NCBI GenBank assembly: GCA_945786965.1
Contig: CALZFZ010000143.1
Location: 1 to 40,889, forward strand
DNA length: 40,889 bases
Origin: an uncultured Muriicola sp.
GTDB taxonomy: Bacteria; Bacteroidota; Bacteroidia; Flavobacteriales; Flavobacteriaceae
Direction of reading: 5' to 3'
The stretch's first letter is position 1. Every line of letters begins with the position of its first letter. This document shows positions 39,038 through 40,889 of the stretch, piece by piece. The translations under genes and the position numbers were made by a program. Under the pieces are notes generated by a model, which had not been told where the DNA came from, did not search any database, and saw nothing but the letters and a program-made list of their open reading frames with translations.

Positions 39038-40889
39038 GAAATATCATCGCTTATTTCATTAAATATCATGTGGCGGTCAATGTCATCATCATAGCCTTTT
39101 TCATATTTGGAATTGTGGGAGCCTTGTCCTTAAAATCTTCCTTCTTCCCACTTACCGATTCAAAGAACGTCTCAATAAATATAACCTATCCTGGAGCTTC
39201 ACCACAAGAGATCGAGGAGGGGATTGTTTTAAAGATCGAAGATAATTTAAAAGGGCTGGAAGGTGTAGATAGAGTCACTTCTACCTCCAGGGAAAATAGC
39301 GGTAGCATCAATGTAGAAATTGAAAAAGGGCGGGATGTGGATTTTATGCTCTTACAGGTTAAAAATGCGGTAGACCGGGTACCAACATTCCCAACGGGTA
39401 TGGAGCCCTTAGTGGTTTCAAAATTGGAAGTAGTACGGCAAACCATCAGTTTTGCGATCAGTGGGGATAACATCCCTTTAGCGACTTTGAAACAGATAGG
39501 ACGTCAAATTGAAAATGATATAAGGGCCATTGATGGGATATCCCAGATCAATATTTCAGGATATCCGGAGGAAGAAATAGAAATTGCGGTTAATGAAAAT
39601 AGCCTTTTGGCGTATGGTATGTCCTTTACTGAAGTGGCACAGGCCGTTTCAAATGCCAATATTCTGGTAACCGGCGGAAACATTAAAACCGATGCAGAAG
39701 AGTATCTTATCAGGGCCAATAACAGGTCCTATTATGGGGACGAACTTTCGAATTTAATCATTCGGGCCGATGTTTCGGGCCAAACAATTAGACTAAAAGA
39801 TGTAGCCATCGTTAGGGATCGTTTTTCTGAAACTCCCAACACATCCTATTTTAATGGGAATCTCTCCGTAAGCACAACCATAACAAGCACAAATACGGAA
39901 GACCTCATTTCTTCAGCTGAAAAAGTAAGAAACTATATTGAGGAGTTTAATCAGAAATATAATAACGTTCAATTGAATGTGGTGAGTGACTTGTCCGTAA
40001 CACTTACGGAACGTACCAAGTTGCTTACGGAAAACGCCATGATGGGGATGGCGCTTGTTCTTATTTTCCTGTCGTTGTTTCTTAATACACGATTGGCCTT
40101 TTGGGTTGCTTTTGGCTTGCCAATATCTTTTTTAGGGATGTTCATTTTCGCAGGGTTCTTCGATGTAACCATCAATGTTTTATCGCTCTTCGGGATGATC
40201 ATCGTGATCGGTATTTTGGTAGATGATGGAATTGTGATAGCTGAGAATATTTACCAGCATTATGAGAAAGGCAAAACACCAGTACAGGCCGCTATAGATG
40301 GCACTATGGAGGTACTTCCCCCCATTGTATCTGCAATTATTACAACCGTATTGGCCTTTTCTATATTCCTTTTTCTGGACGGCAGAATTGGGGAATTTTT
40401 CGGGGAGGTATCAGTCATTGTTATACTCACGCTTGCTGTTTCTTTAATTGAAGCACTGATCATATTACCTGCCCATTTAGCACACTCCAAGGCCATGCAA
40501 CCCGTAGATAATAAGCCCAAGAAAGGAATTGCCAAAGTCTTTTCTAAATTGAGGGTTATCAACAAATCAGGAGATCGGGCCATGGCATGGCTTCGCGATA
40601 AGATGTACAGTCCCACCCTGCATTTTGCACTTAAGTATAAACTGCTGACTTTTTCGTTTTTCGTTTTCGCCCTGTTACTAACCTTTGGCTCTGTTGGAGG
40701 CGGGATTATTCGAACTGCTTTTTTTCCGCAAATAGCGAGCGACAGGGTGCAGGTAACCTTGCAGATGCCCAATGGAACTAATGATAAGGTCACTGATTCC
40801 ATCATAAGCTTAATTGAAGAAAAGTCTGAGATTGTAAATCAGGAGTTGACGGAGCAATATTTAAAAGGAACCGATAAGATCCTCTATGA
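39034..40889 (+). CDS. RND efflux transporter permease, N-terminal part (cut by window edge)
   Basis: The frame starts with ATG at 39034, overlapping the adaptor stop by 4 nt, and is open for 618 codons to the window edge, a bit more than half of the usual ~1000-1050 residues. It shows the first membrane helix (about 10-32), the first porter domain (SFFPLTDSKNVSINITYPGASPQEIEE and following), and helices 2-6. RND motif GILVDDGIVIAENIYQH puts the proton-relay aspartates at D397 and D398. Helix 7 and the start of the second porter domain (TAFFPQIASDRVQVTLQMPNG) precede the cut. The sequence is closer to multidrug/hydrophobic-compound pumps than to heavy-metal pumps. The substrate is unknown. 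No frameshift was seen. Confidence 0.94.
   Translation, partial: MRNIIAYFIKYHVAVNVIIIAFFIFGIVGALSLKSSFFPLTDSKNVSINITYPGASPQEIEEGIVLKIEDNLKGLEGVDRVTSTSRENSGSINVEIEKGRDVDFMLLQVKNAVDRVPTFPTGMEPLVVSKLEVVRQTISFAISGDNIPLATLKQIGRQIENDIRAIDGISQINISGYPEEEIEIAVNENSLLAYGMSFTEVAQAVSNANILVTGGNIKTDAEEYLIRANNRSYYGDELSNLIIRADVSGQTIRLKDVAIVRDRFSETPNTSYFNGNLSVSTTITSTNTEDLISSAEKVRNYIEEFNQKYNNVQLNVVSDLSVTLTERTKLLTENAMMGMALVLIFLSLFLNTRLAFWVAFGLPISFLGMFIFAGFFDVTINVLSLFGMIIVIGILVDDGIVIAENIYQHYEKGKTPVQAAIDGTMEVLPPIVSAIITTVLAFSIFLFLDGRIGEFFGEVSVIVILTLAVSLIEALIILPAHLAHSKAMQPVDNKPKKGIAKVFSKLRVINKSGDRAMAWLRDKMYSPTLHFALKYKLLTFSFFVFALLLTFGSVGGGIIRTAFFPQIASDRVQVTLQMPNGTNDKVTDSIISLIEEKSEIVNQELTEQYLKGTDKILY

Overview
The window comes from a chromosome of the Bacteroidota, almost certainly a marine-type member of the Flavobacteriaceae. 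The evidence is the gldK-gldL-gldM-gldN cluster for gliding and type IX secretion, the Bacteroidota-type TAnnTTTG promoter boxes in front of many genes, the almost complete lack of Shine-Dalgarno sequences, and the family content (LptE-like lipoprotein, DUF983, LVIVD lipoprotein). It is gene-dense housekeeping DNA with 37 protein genes. Two are cut by the window edges: comEC on the left and an RND permease on the right. I saw no tRNA, rRNA, CRISPR array, insertion sequence or prophage. No gene-free stretch exceeds 300 bases; the longest gaps are about 190 bases.

Layout. 1-3830 (minus): surE, a small membrane protein and lpxB form one tight operon, followed by an NlpC/P60 lipoprotein and comEC. 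4025-6154 (plus): a Prc-type tail-specific protease lipoprotein with a strong terminator. 6309-7308 (minus): the methionine sulfoxide repair pair msrB-msrA. 7438-8268 (plus): a membrane-anchored NUC1-type nuclease. 8265-13825 (minus): the cell-shape operon mreB-mreC-mreD-mrdA(PBP2)-rodA. 13885-18143 (minus): purH, a GAF/free-Met-R-sulfoxide reductase-like gene, and groES-groEL. 18283-22807 (minus): a five-gene operon miaB, sigma-54 activator, lptE-like, TPR gene, secG. 22972-24201 (plus): an LVIVD lipoprotein. 24324-32721 (plus): topA, a degenerate arginase-fold gene, and gldKLMN. 32800-36209: an FAD oxidoreductase, a convergent DUF983 gene and an ABC-F ATPase. 36401-37282: a secreted plant-type LRR protein. 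37429-40889: a marR, RND adaptor and RND permease efflux operon.

Most of the window serves the cell envelope: lipid A synthesis (lpxB), LPS export (lptE-like), wall elongation (mre/PBP2/RodA), protein export (secG), the T9SS motor and outer-membrane ring (gldKLMN), periplasmic proteolysis (prc) and drug efflux. Oxidative protein repair (msrA, msrB, the GAF protein) and protein folding (groESL) make up a stress-response part.

I found no obviously new defence or mobile system. The items most worth a second look are: an arginase-fold protein next to gldK that has lost three of six metal ligands; an 18-bp perfect palindrome overlapping the marR promoter; two genes whose promoter box lies only 4 nt before the ATG, suggesting leaderless mRNAs; an orphan sigma-54 activator inside an envelope operon; and an inverted repeat upstream of groES that also fits the -24/-12 sigma-54 spacing.
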